Assembly (NCBI GenBank): GCA_903813345.2 | Contig: CAIIXF020000050.1 | Span: 1-41,716, forward strand | DNA: 41,716 nt | Source of the DNA: Owenia fusiformis | Taxonomy: Eukaryota; Annelida; Polychaeta; Sabellida; Oweniidae | Direction of reading: 5' to 3' | Shown here: positions 26,728-39,602 of the stretch, piece by piece | How the letters are laid out: each line of letters begins with the position of its first letter | Numbering within the stretch: the first letter of the stretch is position 1 | Program-made: the position numbers and the translations under genes | The notes under the pieces: generated by a model | What the model was told of the DNA's origin: nothing | Seen by the model: only the letters and a program-made list of their open reading frames with translations | The model's database searches: none

Positions 26728-28056
26728 GTCACATGTGAAAGTGACCAAAATTTTTTAAAACTACTCAGAATCGCCCAGAATTTAAGTTTATTAGTGTGAA
26801 ACATATTTTGGACGGAGGCAAAAAGGGGAATTTTCATGAACAAATTTAATGTTTTTGCTGAATCAGCAGTTTTCGCTTTTTACCCCAAAAACCACTGATT
26901 TTGACGATATTTGGCTACAATTTTGTCCTTAGTGACCCCTAAATGTCATTTGTTGTCGTAAATGGGGAAGCCAACGAGTTGCTATTCATCATAAAGCTTG
27001 AATTTTCCATCTTATGGTTTCCAGTATAGAAAGAAGGTACATATCGGGGGTGCAGTCAGAAATTGGTGAGTTAAGTGTCAATTTTGATGTATTTGTTCAC
27101 TCTGAATGACTACATTCGAGCTAAAAAATATCTCAAAAGTCCCAATTCTCTAGGCCAGAGTCAAAACTGATCAAATTTGTCATCATTTTTCAAATCAGGA
27201 GGTTGTTGAATGGAATAAAGTATGAAAAAGTGATGATTTTAGTAAGATTTTGCCAAAAAGTGGGCCAAATTTGTCCAATTTTCTGGTTCACGGTTCAGTG
27301 ATTTTGGCTAAAAATCGCAATATGCAATAAAATACTCAATTTCTTGACATGATACTGAAAAATGTCACCATCAGGCAGTGGATTTCATGATGTAAATGAA
27401 AAACTAGTCAAATTTAAAGGAAAACCATTGGGTTCTTGGAAAAATGACCCCAGGGGTAATGAAGTAGCCATATTTTTCATAATTGCTGTCAGAATATTCT
27501 TAAACTGCACAAAACTACTTGAAAAACTCTAGTAAATTGGAAAAACGCAATTTAAAGCCAGAAATCACCCAACCATGTGGCTATTAGGCCAAAATGCCCT
27601 AATACGTCACTTCCGCTGAATAGAAAAAAGTAGTATTCAAAAATAAATGTAGTCCCAACACAATTGTGATCATGACGAGTCAGTAAGCTAGTATGTAGGC
27701 ACAGTTGTAATCTTTTTGCAATGGCAACATGCCATTTCTTCTGAAAATGCGTTTATTTGGGTTATCTGAAGGAAAATTTCGAGTCAAGTGGCGTATTAAT
27801 TTTGCCTTCATTTTTGTGAATTTCAATTTGTGTCTGCAGAGAGAGGGGGTAGTGTCACAATTGACCAATTATTTCAAAAAGTAGATGATTGGCCCCTATT
27901 GAGTTTAGTGTCAAGATGTAGCTTAGACATAGCTTTAGAACCTCAGATAGGCCAGTGAGGCCACATAAATCCATAACTCGAGATAAAAAGTCAGGCGTTT
28001 GCCCTTTTGCCCATTGACTAGTATGGTGACGTGAATTAGGGCAGTTTTGCCTATTA
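26728..28056. repeat. Long satellite unit 24
   Basis: A 1329-bp unit with its MITE at 27587-28051. It is flanked on both sides by short units, giving local S-L-S-L alternation. Confidence 0.95.
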
Positions 28057-28915
28057 GTCACATGTGAAAGTGACCAAAATTTTTTAAAACTACTCAGAAT
28101 CGCCCAGAATTTAAGTTTATTAGTGTGAAACATATTTTGGACGGAGGCAAAAAGGGGAATTTTCATGAACAAATTTAATGTTTTTGCTGAATCAGCAGTT
28201 TTCGCTTTTTACCCCAAAAACCACTGATTTTGACGATATTTGGCTACAATTTTGTCCTTAGTGACCCCTAAATGTCATTTGTTGTCGTAAATGGGGAAGC
28301 CAACGAGTTGCTATTCATCATAAAGCTTGAATTTTCCATCTTATGGTTTCCAGTATAGAAAGAAGGTACATATCGGGGGTGCAGTCAGAAATTGGTGAGT
28401 TAAGTGTCAATTTTGATGTATTTGTTCACTCTGAATGACTACATTCGAGCTAAAAAATATCTCAAAAGTCCCAATTCTCTAGGCCAGAGTCAAAACTGAT
28501 CAAATTTGTCATCATTTTTCAAATCAGGAGGTTGTTGAATGGAATAAAGTATGAAAAAGTGATGATTTTAGTAAGATTTTGCCAAAAAGTGGGCCAAATT
28601 TGTCCAATTTTCTGGTTCACGGTTCAGTGATTTTGGCTAAAAATCGCAATATGCAATAAAATACTCAATTTCTTGACATGATACTGAAAAATGTCACCAT
28701 CAGGCAGTGGATTTCATGATGTAAATGAAAAACTAGTCAAATTTAAAGGAAAACCATTGGGTTCTTGGAAAAATGACCCCAGGGGTAATGAAGTAGCCAT
28801 ATTTTTCATAATTGCTGTCAGAATATTCTTAAACTGCACAAAACTACTTGAAAAACTCTAGTAAATTGGAAAAACGCAATTTAAAGCCAGAAATCACCCA
28901 ACCATGTGGCTATTA
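28057..28915. repeat. Short satellite unit 25, the last short unit before the gene
   Basis: An 859-bp consensus unit without the MITE. All units to its right are long. Confidence 0.95.
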
Positions 28916-31900
28916 GTCACATGTGAAAGTGACCAAAATTTTTTAAAACTACTCAGAATCGCCCAGAATTTAAGTTTATTAGTGTGAAACATATTTTGGA
29001 CGGAGGCAAAAAGGGGAATTTTCATGAACAAATTTAATGTTTTTGCTGAATCAGCAGTTTTCGCTTTTTACCCCAAAAACCACTGATTTTGACGATATTT
29101 GGCTACAATTTTGTCCTTAGTGACCCCTAAATGTCATTTGTTGTCGTAAATGGGGAAGCCAACGAGTTGCTATTCATCATAAAGCTTGAATTTTCCATCT
29201 TATGGTTTCCAGTATAGAAAGAAGGTACATATCGGGGGTGCAGTCAGAAATTGGTGAGTTAAGTGTCAATTTTGATGTATTTGTTCACTCTGAATGACTA
29301 CATTCGAGCTAAAAAATATCTCAAAAGTCCCAATTCTCTAGGCCAGAGTCAAAACTGATCAAATTTGTCATCATTTTTCAAATCAGGAGGTTGTTGAATG
29401 GAATAAAGTATGAAAAAGTGATGATTTTAGTAAGATTTTGCCAAAAAGTGGGCCAAATTTGTCCAATTTTCTGGTTCACGGTTCAGTGATTTTGGCTAAA
29501 AATCGCAATATGCAATAAAATACTCAATTTCTTGACATGATACTGAAAAATGTCACCATCAGGCAGTGGATTTCATGATGTAAATGAAAAACTAGTCAAA
29601 TTTAAAGGAAAACCATTGGGTTCTTGGAAAAATGACCCCAGGGGTAATGAAGTAGCCATATTTTTCATAATTGCTGTCAGAATATTCTTAAACTGCACAA
29701 AACTACTTGAAAAACTCTAGTAAATTGGAAAAACGCAATTTAAAGCCAGAAATCACCCAACCATGTGGCTATTAGGCCAAAATGCCCTAATACGTCACTT
29801 CCGCTGAATAGAAAAAAGTAGTATTCAAAAATAAATGTAGTCCCAACACAATTGTGATCATGACGAGTCAGTAAGCTAGTATGTAGGCACAGTTGTAATC
29901 TTTTTGCAATGGCAACATGCCATTTCTTCTGAAAATGCGTTTATTTGGGTTATCTGAAGGAAAATTTCGAGTCAAGTGGCGTATTAATTTTGCCTTCATT
30001 TTTGTGAATTTCAATTTGTGTCTGCAGAGAGAGGGGGTAGTGTCACAATTGACCAATTATTTCAAAAAGTAGATGATTGGCCCCTATTGAGTTTAGTGTC
30101 AAGATGTAGCTTAGACATAGCTTTAGAACCTCAGATAGGCCAGTGAGGCCACATAAATCCATAACTCGAGATAAAAAGTCAGGCGTTTGCCCTTTTGCCC
30201 ATTGACTAGTATGGTGACGTGAATTAGGGCAGTTTTGCCTATTAGTCACATGTGAAAGTGACCAAAATTTTTTAAAACTACTCAGAATCGCCCAGAATTT
30301 AAGTTTATTAGTGTGAAACATATTTTGGACGGAGGCAAAAAGGGGAATTTTCATGAACAAATTTAATGTTTTTGCTGAATCAGCAGTTTTCGCTTTTTAC
30401 CCCAAAAACCACTGATTTTGACGATATTTGGCTACAATTTTGTCCTTAGTGACCCCTAAATGTCATTTGTTGTCGTAAATGGGGAAGCCAACGAGTTGCT
30501 ATTCATCATAAAGCTTGAATTTTCCATCTTATGGTTTCCAGTATAGAAAGAAGGTACATATCGGGGGTGCAGTCAGAAATTGGTGAGTTAAGTGTCAATT
30601 TTGATGTATTTGTTCACTCTGAATGACTACATTCGAGCTAAAAAATATCTCAAAAGTCCCAATTCTCTAGGCCAGAGTCAAAACTGATCAAATTTGTCAT
30701 CATTTTTCAAATCAGGAGGTTGTTGAATGGAATAAAGTATGAAAAAGTGATGATTTTAGTAAGATTTTGCCAAAAAGTGGGCCAAATTTGTCCAATTTTC
30801 TGGTTCACGGTTCAGTGATTTTGGCTAAAAATCGCAATATGCAATAAAATACTCAATTTCTTGACATGATACTGAAAAATGTCACCATCAGGCAGTGGAT
30901 TTCATGATGTAAATGAAAAACTAGTCAAATTTAAAGGAAAACCATTGGGTTCTTGGAAAAATGACCCCAGGGGTAATGAAGTAGCCATATTTTTCATAAT
31001 TGCTGTCAGAATATTCTTAAACTGCACAAAACTACTTGAAAAACTCTAGTAAATTGGAAAAACGCAATTTAAAGCCAGAAATCACCCAACCATGTGGCTA
31101 TTAGGCCAAAATGCCCTAATACGTCACTTCCGCTGAATAGAAAAAAGTAGTATTCAAAAATAAATGTAGTCCCAACACAATTGTGATCATGACGAGTCAG
31201 TAAGCTAGTATGTAGGCACAGTTGTAATCTTTTTGCAATGGCAACATGCCATTTCTTCTGAAAATGCGTTTATTTGGGTTATCTGAAGGAAAATTTCGAG
31301 TCAAGTGGCGTATTAATTTTGCCTTCATTTTTGTGAATTTCAATTTGTGTCTGCAGAGAGAGGGGGTAGTGTCACAATTGACCAATTATTTCAAAAAGTA
31401 GATGATTGGCCCCTATTGAGTTTAGTGTCAAGATGTAGCTTAGACATAGCTTTAGAACCTCAGATAGGCCAGTGAGGCCACATAAATCCATAACTCGAGA
31501 TAAAAAGTCAGGCGTTTGCCCTTTTGCCCATTGACTAGTATGGTGACGTGAATTAGGGCAGTTTTGCCTATTAGTCACATGTGAAAGTGACCAAAATTTT
31601 TTAAAACTACTCAGAATCGCCCAGAATTTAAGTTTATTAGTGTGAAACATATTTTGGACGGAGGCAAAAAGGGGAATTTTCATGAACAAATTTAATGTTT
31701 TTGCTGAATCAGCAGTTTTCGCTTTTTACCCCAAAAACCACTGATTTTGACGATATTTGGCTACAATTTTGTCCTTAGTGACCCCTAAATGTCATTTGTT
31801 GTCGTAAATGGGGAAGCCAACGAGTTGCTATTCATCATAAAGCTTGAATTTTCCATCTTATGGTTTCCAGTATAGAAAGAAGGTACATATCGGGGGTGCA

Positions 31901-34900
31901 GTCAGAAATTGGTGAGTTAAGTGTCAATTTTGATGTATTTGTTCACTCTGAATGACTACATTCGAGCTAAAAAATATCTCAAAAGTCCCAATTCTCTAGG
32001 CCAGAGTCAAAACTGATCAAATTTGTCATCATTTTTCAAATCAGGAGGTTGTTGAATGGAATAAAGTATGAAAAAGTGATGATTTTAGTAAGATTTTGCC
32101 AAAAAGTGGGCCAAATTTGTCCAATTTTCTGGTTCACGGTTCAGTGATTTTGGCTAAAAATCGCAATATGCAATAAAATACTCAATTTCTTGACATGATA
32201 CTGAAAAATGTCACCATCAGGCAGTGGATTTCATGATGTAAATGAAAAACTAGTCAAATTTAAAGGAAAACCATTGGGTTCTTGGAAAAATGACCCCAGG
32301 GGTAATGAAGTAGCCATATTTTTCATAATTGCTGTCAGAATATTCTTAAACTGCACAAAACTACTTGAAAAACTCTAGTAAATTGGAAAAACGCAATTTA
32401 AAGCCAGAAATCACCCAACCATGTGGCTATTAGGCCAAAATGCCCTAATACGTCACTTCCGCTGAATAGAAAAAAGTAGTATTCAAAAATAAATGTAGTC
32501 CCAACACAATTGTGATCATGACGAGTCAGTAAGCTAGTATGTAGGCACAGTTGTAATCTTTTTGCAATGGCAACATGCCATTTCTTCTGAAAATGCGTTT
32601 ATTTGGGTTATCTGAAGGAAAATTTCGAGTCAAGTGGCGTATTAATTTTGCCTTCATTTTTGTGAATTTCAATTTGTGTCTGCAGAGAGAGGGGGTAGTG
32701 TCACAATTGACCAATTATTTCAAAAAGTAGATGATTGGCCCCTATTGAGTTTAGTGTCAAGATGTAGCTTAGACATAGCTTTAGAACCTCAGATAGGCCA
32801 GTGAGGCCACATAAATCCATAACTCGAGATAAAAAGTCAGGCGTTTGCCCTTTTGCCCATTGACTAGTATGGTGACGTGAATTAGGGCAGTTTTGCCTAT
32901 TAGTCACATGTGAAAGTGACCAAAATTTTTTAAAACTACTCAGAATCGCCCAGAATTTAAGTTTATTAGTGTGAAACATATTTTGGACGGAGGCAAAAAG
33001 GGGAATTTTCATGAACAAATTTAATGTTTTTGCTGAATCAGCAGTTTTCGCTTTTTACCCCAAAAACCACTGATTTTGACGATATTTGGCTACAATTTTG
33101 TCCTTAGTGACCCCTAAATGTCATTTGTTGTCGTAAATGGGGAAGCCAACGAGTTGCTATTCATCATAAAGCTTGAATTTTCCATCTTATGGTTTCCAGT
33201 ATAGAAAGAAGGTACATATCGGGGGTGCAGTCAGAAATTGGTGAGTTAAGTGTCAATTTTGATGTATTTGTTCACTCTGAATGACTACATTCGAGCTAAA
33301 AAATATCTCAAAAGTCCCAATTCTCTAGGCCAGAGTCAAAACTGATCAAATTTGTCATCATTTTTCAAATCAGGAGGTTGTTGAATGGAATAAAGTATGA
33401 AAAAGTGATGATTTTAGTAAGATTTTGCCAAAAAGTGGGCCAAATTTGTCCAATTTTCTGGTTCACGGTTCAGTGATTTTGGCTAAAAATCGCAATATGC
33501 AATAAAATACTCAATTTCTTGACATGATACTGAAAAATGTCACCATCAGGCAGTGGATTTCATGATGTAAATGAAAAACTAGTCAAATTTAAAGGAAAAC
33601 CATTGGGTTCTTGGAAAAATGACCCCAGGGGTAATGAAGTAGCCATATTTTTCATAATTGCTGTCAGAATATTCTTAAACTGCACAAAACTACTTGAAAA
33701 ACTCTAGTAAATTGGAAAAACGCAATTTAAAGCCAGAAATCACCCAACCATGTGGCTATTAGGCCAAAATGCCCTAATACGTCACTTCCGCTGAATAGAA
33801 AAAAGTAGTATTCAAAAATAAATGTAGTCCCAACACAATTGTGATCATGACGAGTCAGTAAGCTAGTATGTAGGCACAGTTGTAATCTTTTTGCAATGGC
33901 AACATGCCATTTCTTCTGAAAATGCGTTTATTTGGGTTATCTGAAGGAAAATTTCGAGTCAAGTGGCGTATTAATTTTGCCTTCATTTTTGTGAATTTCA
34001 ATTTGTGTCTGCAGAGAGAGGGGGTAGTGTCACAATTGACCAATTATTTCAAAAAGTAGATGATTGGCCCCTATTGAGTTTAGTGTCAAGATGTAGCTTA
34101 GACATAGCTTTAGAACCTCAGATAGGCCAGTGAGGCCACATAAATCCATAACTCGAGATAAAAAGTCAGGCGTTTGCCCTTTTGCCCATTGACTAGTATG
34201 GTGACGTGAATTAGGGCAGTTTTGCCTATTAGTCACATGTGAAAGTGACCAAAATTTTTTAAAACTACTCAGAATCGCCCAGAATTTAAGTTTATTAGTG
34301 TGAAACATATTTTGGACGGAGGCAAAAAGGGGAATTTTCATGAACAAATTTAATGTTTTTGCTGAATCAGCAGTTTTCGCTTTTTACCCCAAAAACCACT
34401 GATTTTGACGATATTTGGCTACAATTTTGTCCTTAGTGACCCCTAAATGTCATTTGTTGTCGTAAATGGGGAAGCCAACGAGTTGCTATTCATCATAAAG
34501 CTTGAATTTTCCATCTTATGGTTTCCAGTATAGAAAGAAGGTACATATCGGGGGTGCAGTCAGAAATTGGTGAGTTAAGTGTCAATTTTGATGTATTTGT
34601 TCACTCTGAATGACTACATTCGAGCTAAAAAATATCTCAAAAGTCCCAATTCTCTAGGCCAGAGTCAAAACTGATCAAATTTGTCATCATTTTTCAAATC
34701 AGGAGGTTGTTGAATGGAATAAAGTATGAAAAAGTGATGATTTTAGTAAGATTTTGCCAAAAAGTGGGCCAAATTTGTCCAATTTTCTGGTTCACGGTTC
34801 AGTGATTTTGGCTAAAAATCGCAATATGCAATAAAATACTCAATTTCTTGACATGATACTGAAAAATGTCACCATCAGGCAGTGGATTTCATGATGTAAA

Positions 34901-37900
34901 TGAAAAACTAGTCAAATTTAAAGGAAAACCATTGGGTTCTTGGAAAAATGACCCCAGGGGTAATGAAGTAGCCATATTTTTCATAATTGCTGTCAGAATA
35001 TTCTTAAACTGCACAAAACTACTTGAAAAACTCTAGTAAATTGGAAAAACGCAATTTAAAGCCAGAAATCACCCAACCATGTGGCTATTAGGCCAAAATG
35101 CCCTAATACGTCACTTCCGCTGAATAGAAAAAAGTAGTATTCAAAAATAAATGTAGTCCCAACACAATTGTGATCATGACGAGTCAGTAAGCTAGTATGT
35201 AGGCACAGTTGTAATCTTTTTGCAATGGCAACATGCCATTTCTTCTGAAAATGCGTTTATTTGGGTTATCTGAAGGAAAATTTCGAGTCAAGTGGCGTAT
35301 TAATTTTGCCTTCATTTTTGTGAATTTCAATTTGTGTCTGCAGAGAGAGGGGGTAGTGTCACAATTGACCAATTATTTCAAAAAGTAGATGATTGGCCCC
35401 TATTGAGTTTAGTGTCAAGATGTAGCTTAGACATAGCTTTAGAACCTCAGATAGGCCAGTGAGGCCACATAAATCCATAACTCGAGATAAAAAGTCAGGC
35501 GTTTGCCCTTTTGCCCATTGACTAGTATGGTGACGTGAATTAGGGCAGTTTTGCCTATTAGTCACATGTGAAAGTGACCAAAATTTTTTAAAACTACTCA
35601 GAATCGCCCAGAATTTAAGTTTATTAGTGTGAAACATATTTTGGACGGAGGCAAAAAGGGGAATTTTCATGAACAAATTTAATGTTTTTGCTGAATCAGC
35701 AGTTTTCGCTTTTTACCCCAAAAACCACTGATTTTGACGATATTTGGCTACAATTTTGTCCTTAGTGACCCCTAAATGTCATTTGTTGTCGTAAATGGGG
35801 AAGCCAACGAGTTGCTATTCATCATAAAGCTTGAATTTTCCATCTTATGGTTTCCAGTATAGAAAGAAGGTACATATCGGGGGTGCAGTCAGAAATTGGT
35901 GAGTTAAGTGTCAATTTTGATGTATTTGTTCACTCTGAATGACTACATTCGAGCTAAAAAATATCTCAAAAGTCCCAATTCTCTAGGCCAGAGTCAAAAC
36001 TGATCAAATTTGTCATCATTTTTCAAATCAGGAGGTTGTTGAATGGAATAAAGTATGAAAAAGTGATGATTTTAGTAAGATTTTGCCAAAAAGTGGGCCA
36101 AATTTGTCCAATTTTCTGGTTCACGGTTCAGTGATTTTGGCTAAAAATCGCAATATGCAATAAAATACTCAATTTCTTGACATGATACTGAAAAATGTCA
36201 CCATCAGGCAGTGGATTTCATGATGTAAATGAAAAACTAGTCAAATTTAAAGGAAAACCATTGGGTTCTTGGAAAAATGACCCCAGGGGTAATGAAGTAG
36301 CCATATTTTTCATAATTGCTGTCAGAATATTCTTAAACTGCACAAAACTACTTGAAAAACTCTAGTAAATTGGAAAAACGCAATTTAAAGCCAGAAATCA
36401 CCCAACCATGTGGCTATTAGGCCAAAATGCCCTAATACGTCACTTCCGCTGAATAGAAAAAAGTAGTATTCAAAAATAAATGTAGTCCCAACACAATTGT
36501 GATCATGACGAGTCAGTAAGCTAGTATGTAGGCACAGTTGTAATCTTTTTGCAATGGCAACATGCCATTTCTTCTGAAAATGCGTTTATTTGGGTTATCT
36601 GAAGGAAAATTTCGAGTCAAGTGGCGTATTAATTTTGCCTTCATTTTTGTGAATTTCAATTTGTGTCTGCAGAGAGAGGGGGTAGTGTCACAATTGACCA
36701 ATTATTTCAAAAAGTAGATGATTGGCCCCTATTGAGTTTAGTGTCAAGATGTAGCTTAGACATAGCTTTAGAACCTCAGATAGGCCAGTGAGGCCACATA
36801 AATCCATAACTCGAGATAAAAAGTCAGGCGTTTGCCCTTTTGCCCATTGACTAGTATGGTGACGTGAATTAGGGCAGTTTTGCCTATTAGTCACATGTGA
36901 AAGTGACCAAAATTTTTTAAAACTACTCAGAATCGCCCAGAATTTAAGTTTATTAGTGTGAAACATATTTTGGACGGAGGCAAAAAGGGGAATTTTCATG
37001 AACAAATTTAATGTTTTTGCTGAATCAGCAGTTTTCGCTTTTTACCCCAAAAACCACTGATTTTGACGATATTTGGCTACAATTTTGTCCTTAGTGACCC
37101 CTAAATGTCATTTGTTGTCGTAAATGGGGAAGCCAACGAGTTGCTATTCATCATAAAGCTTGAATTTTCCATCTTATGGTTTCCAGTATAGAAAGAAGGT
37201 ACATATCGGGGGTGCAGTCAGAAATTGGTGAGTTAAGTGTCAATTTTGATGTATTTGTTCACTCTGAATGACTACATTCGAGCTAAAAAATATCTCAAAA
37301 GTCCCAATTCTCTAGGCCAGAGTCAAAACTGATCAAATTTGTCATCATTTTTCAAATCAGGAGGTTGTTGAATGGAATAAAGTATGAAAAAGTGATGATT
37401 TTAGTAAGATTTTGCCAAAAAGTGGGCCAAATTTGTCCAATTTTCTGGTTCACGGTTCAGTGATTTTGGCTAAAAATCGCAATATGCAATAAAATACTCA
37501 ATTTCTTGACATGATACTGAAAAATGTCACCATCAGGCAGTGGATTTCATGATGTAAATGAAAAACTAGTCAAATTTAAAGGAAAACCATTGGGTTCTTG
37601 GAAAAATGACCCCAGGGGTAATGAAGTAGCCATATTTTTCATAATTGCTGTCAGAATATTCTTAAACTGCACAAAACTACTTGAAAAACTCTAGTAAATT
37701 GGAAAAACGCAATTTAAAGCCAGAAATCACCCAACCATGTGGCTATTAGGCCAAAATGCCCTAATACGTCACTTCCGCTGAATAGAAAAAAGTAGTATTC
37801 AAAAATAAATGTAGTCCCAACACAATTGTGATCATGACGAGTCAGTAAGCTAGTATGTAGGCACAGTTGTAATCTTTTTGCAATGGCAACATGCCATTTC

Positions 37901-39542
37901 TTCTGAAAATGCGTTTATTTGGGTTATCTGAAGGAAAATTTCGAGTCAAGTGGCGTATTAATTTTGCCTTCATTTTTGTGAATTTCAATTTGTGTCTGCA
38001 GAGAGAGGGGGTAGTGTCACAATTGACCAATTATTTCAAAAAGTAGATGATTGGCCCCTATTGAGTTTAGTGTCAAGATGTAGCTTAGACATAGCTTTAG
38101 AACCTCAGATAGGCCAGTGAGGCCACATAAATCCATAACTCGAGATAAAAAGTCAGGCGTTTGCCCTTTTGCCCATTGACTAGTATGGTGACGTGAATTA
38201 GGGCAGTTTTGCCTATTAGTCACATGTGAAAGTGACCAAAATTTTTTAAAACTACTCAGAATCGCCCAGAATTTAAGTTTATTAGTGTGAAACATATTTT
38301 GGACGGAGGCAAAAAGGGGAATTTTCATGAACAAATTTAATGTTTTTGCTGAATCAGCAGTTTTCGCTTTTTACCCCAAAAACCACTGATTTTGACGATA
38401 TTTGGCTACAATTTTGTCCTTAGTGACCCCTAAATGTCATTTGTTGTCGTAAATGGGGAAGCCAACGAGTTGCTATTCATCATAAAGCTTGAATTTTCCA
38501 TCTTATGGTTTCCAGTATAGAAAGAAGGTACATATCGGGGGTGCAGTCAGAAATTGGTGAGTTAAGTGTCAATTTTGATGTATTTGTTCACTCTGAATGA
38601 CTACATTCGAGCTAAAAAATATCTCAAAAGTCCCAATTCTCTAGGCCAGAGTCAAAACTGATCAAATTTGTCATCATTTTTCAAATCAGGAGGTTGTTGA
38701 ATGGAATAAAGTATGAAAAAGTGATGATTTTAGTAAGATTTTGCCAAAAAGTGGGCCAAATTTGTCCAATTTTCTGGTTCACGGTTCAGTGATTTTGGCT
38801 AAAAATCGCAATATGCAATAAAATACTCAATTTCTTGACATGATACTGAAAAATGTCACCATCAGGCAGTGGATTTCATGATGTAAATGAAAAACTAGTC
38901 AAATTTAAAGGAAAACCATTGGGTTCTTGGAAAAATGACCCCAGGGGTAATGAAGTAGCCATATTTTTCATAATTGCTGTCAGAATATTCTTAAACTGCA
39001 CAAAACTACTTGAAAAACTCTAGTAAATTGGAAAAACGCAATTTAAAGCCAGAAATCACCCAACCATGTGGCTATTAGGCCAAAATGCCCTAATACGTCA
39101 CTTCCGCTGAATAGAAAAAAGTAGTATTCAAAAATAAATGTAGTCCCAACACAATTGTGATCATGACGAGTCAGTAAGCTAGTATGTAGGCACAGTTGTA
39201 ATCTTTTTGCAATGGCAACATGCCATTTCTTCTGAAAATGCGTTTATTTGGGTTATCTGAAGGAAAATTTCGAGTCAAGTGGCGTATTAATTTTGCCTTC
39301 ATTTTTGTGAATTTCAATTTGTGTCTGCAGAGAGAGGGGGTAGTGTCACAATTGACCAATTATTTCAAAAAGTAGATGATTGGCCCCTATTGAGTTTAGT
39401 GTCAAGATGTAGCTTAGACATAGCTTTAGAACCTCAGATAGGCCAGTGAGGCCACATAAATCCATAACTCGAGATAAAAAGTCAGGCGTTTGCCCTTTTG
39501 CCCATTGACTAGTATGGTGACGTGAATTAGGGCAGTTTTGCC
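28916..39542. repeat. Run of eight long satellite units 26-33 ending the array
   Basis: Units are 28916-30244, 30245-31573, 31574-32902, 32903-34231, 34232-35560, 35561-36889, 36890-38218 and 38219-39542. MITE copies are 29775-30239, 31104-31568, 32433-32897, 33762-34226, 35091-35555, 36420-36884, 37749-38213 and 39078-39542. The first seven are exactly 1329 bp. The eighth stops at the last MITE base and lacks the final TATTA. This is the longest run of one type in the window. Confidence 0.95.
39078..39542. mobile_element. Terminal MITE copy forming the array's right boundary
   Basis: The left flank is normal (CTATTA then GGCCAAAA), and the body and right inverted end match the other copies to the final TTTTGCC. 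The next bases are AAAATTGGAAC rather than TATTAGTCAC. Satellite similarity therefore ends at the base where the transposon ends. The element is intact, but its right target duplication is missing. Confidence 0.9.
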
Positions 39543-39602
39543 AAAATTGGAACATTTTCCTGACCTGTCACACATCTGGGGGAAAGGAGTGTCATTAAAG
39601 AT
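39543..39602 (+). promoter_or_regulatory. 60-bp unique leader between array and AGPAT5 start (5' UTR / core promoter candidate)
   Basis: This is the only non-satellite DNA upstream of the start codon in the window. An in-frame TGA at 39561-39563 shows that the protein does not extend further upstream. The start context has G at -3 (AAAGATATG). An ATTGG, the reverse of CCAAT, lies at about 39546-39550. I see no convincing TATA box and no good splice acceptor. Transcription must begin in these 60 bases, in the MITE or satellite, or at an upstream exon outside the window. Regulatory assignment is inference from position. Confidence 0.45.

Larger units (their letters stand above)
1..39542. repeat. 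Two-unit-type satellite array (about 859-bp and 1329-bp units, 33 units)
   Basis: Direct tandem repetition is visible throughout. Taking each unit to start at the GTCACATGTG just after TATTA, there are 33 units, all in the same orientation. Short units are 858-859 bp and long units 1327-1330 bp; the last is 1324 bp because it lacks its final TATTA. The difference between types is one 470-bp block at a fixed place. The array is open at the left edge, so its true length is unknown; the right edge is at 39542. Units differ only by rare changes: a T run of 5 or 6, A runs of 5 or 6, one CT loss and one C/T site. Such uniformity fits recent amplification or strong concerted evolution. I recognise no known satellite family. 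Small reading frames recur in every unit but look incidental. Confidence 0.97.

Noticed and set aside
1-39542. CRISPR array
   Set aside because: Units are 859-1329 bp with no short repeat and unique spacer pattern, there are no cas genes, and the context is eukaryotic.
1-39542. Tandem rRNA, histone, snRNA or other multigene cluster
   Set aside because: The unit is AT-rich, and I recognise no rRNA, tRNA or histone sequence and no long frame on either strand.
1-39542. Twenty-four independent MITE insertions
   Set aside because: Every copy sits at the same base with the same TATTA duplication and the same internal sequence, so one insertion followed by amplification is enough.
1-39542. Centromeric satellite made of about 172-bp subunits (859 is close to five times 172)
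   Set aside because: I looked for internal subrepeats in the 859-bp unit and found only scattered short similarities, so the arithmetic is probably coincidence.
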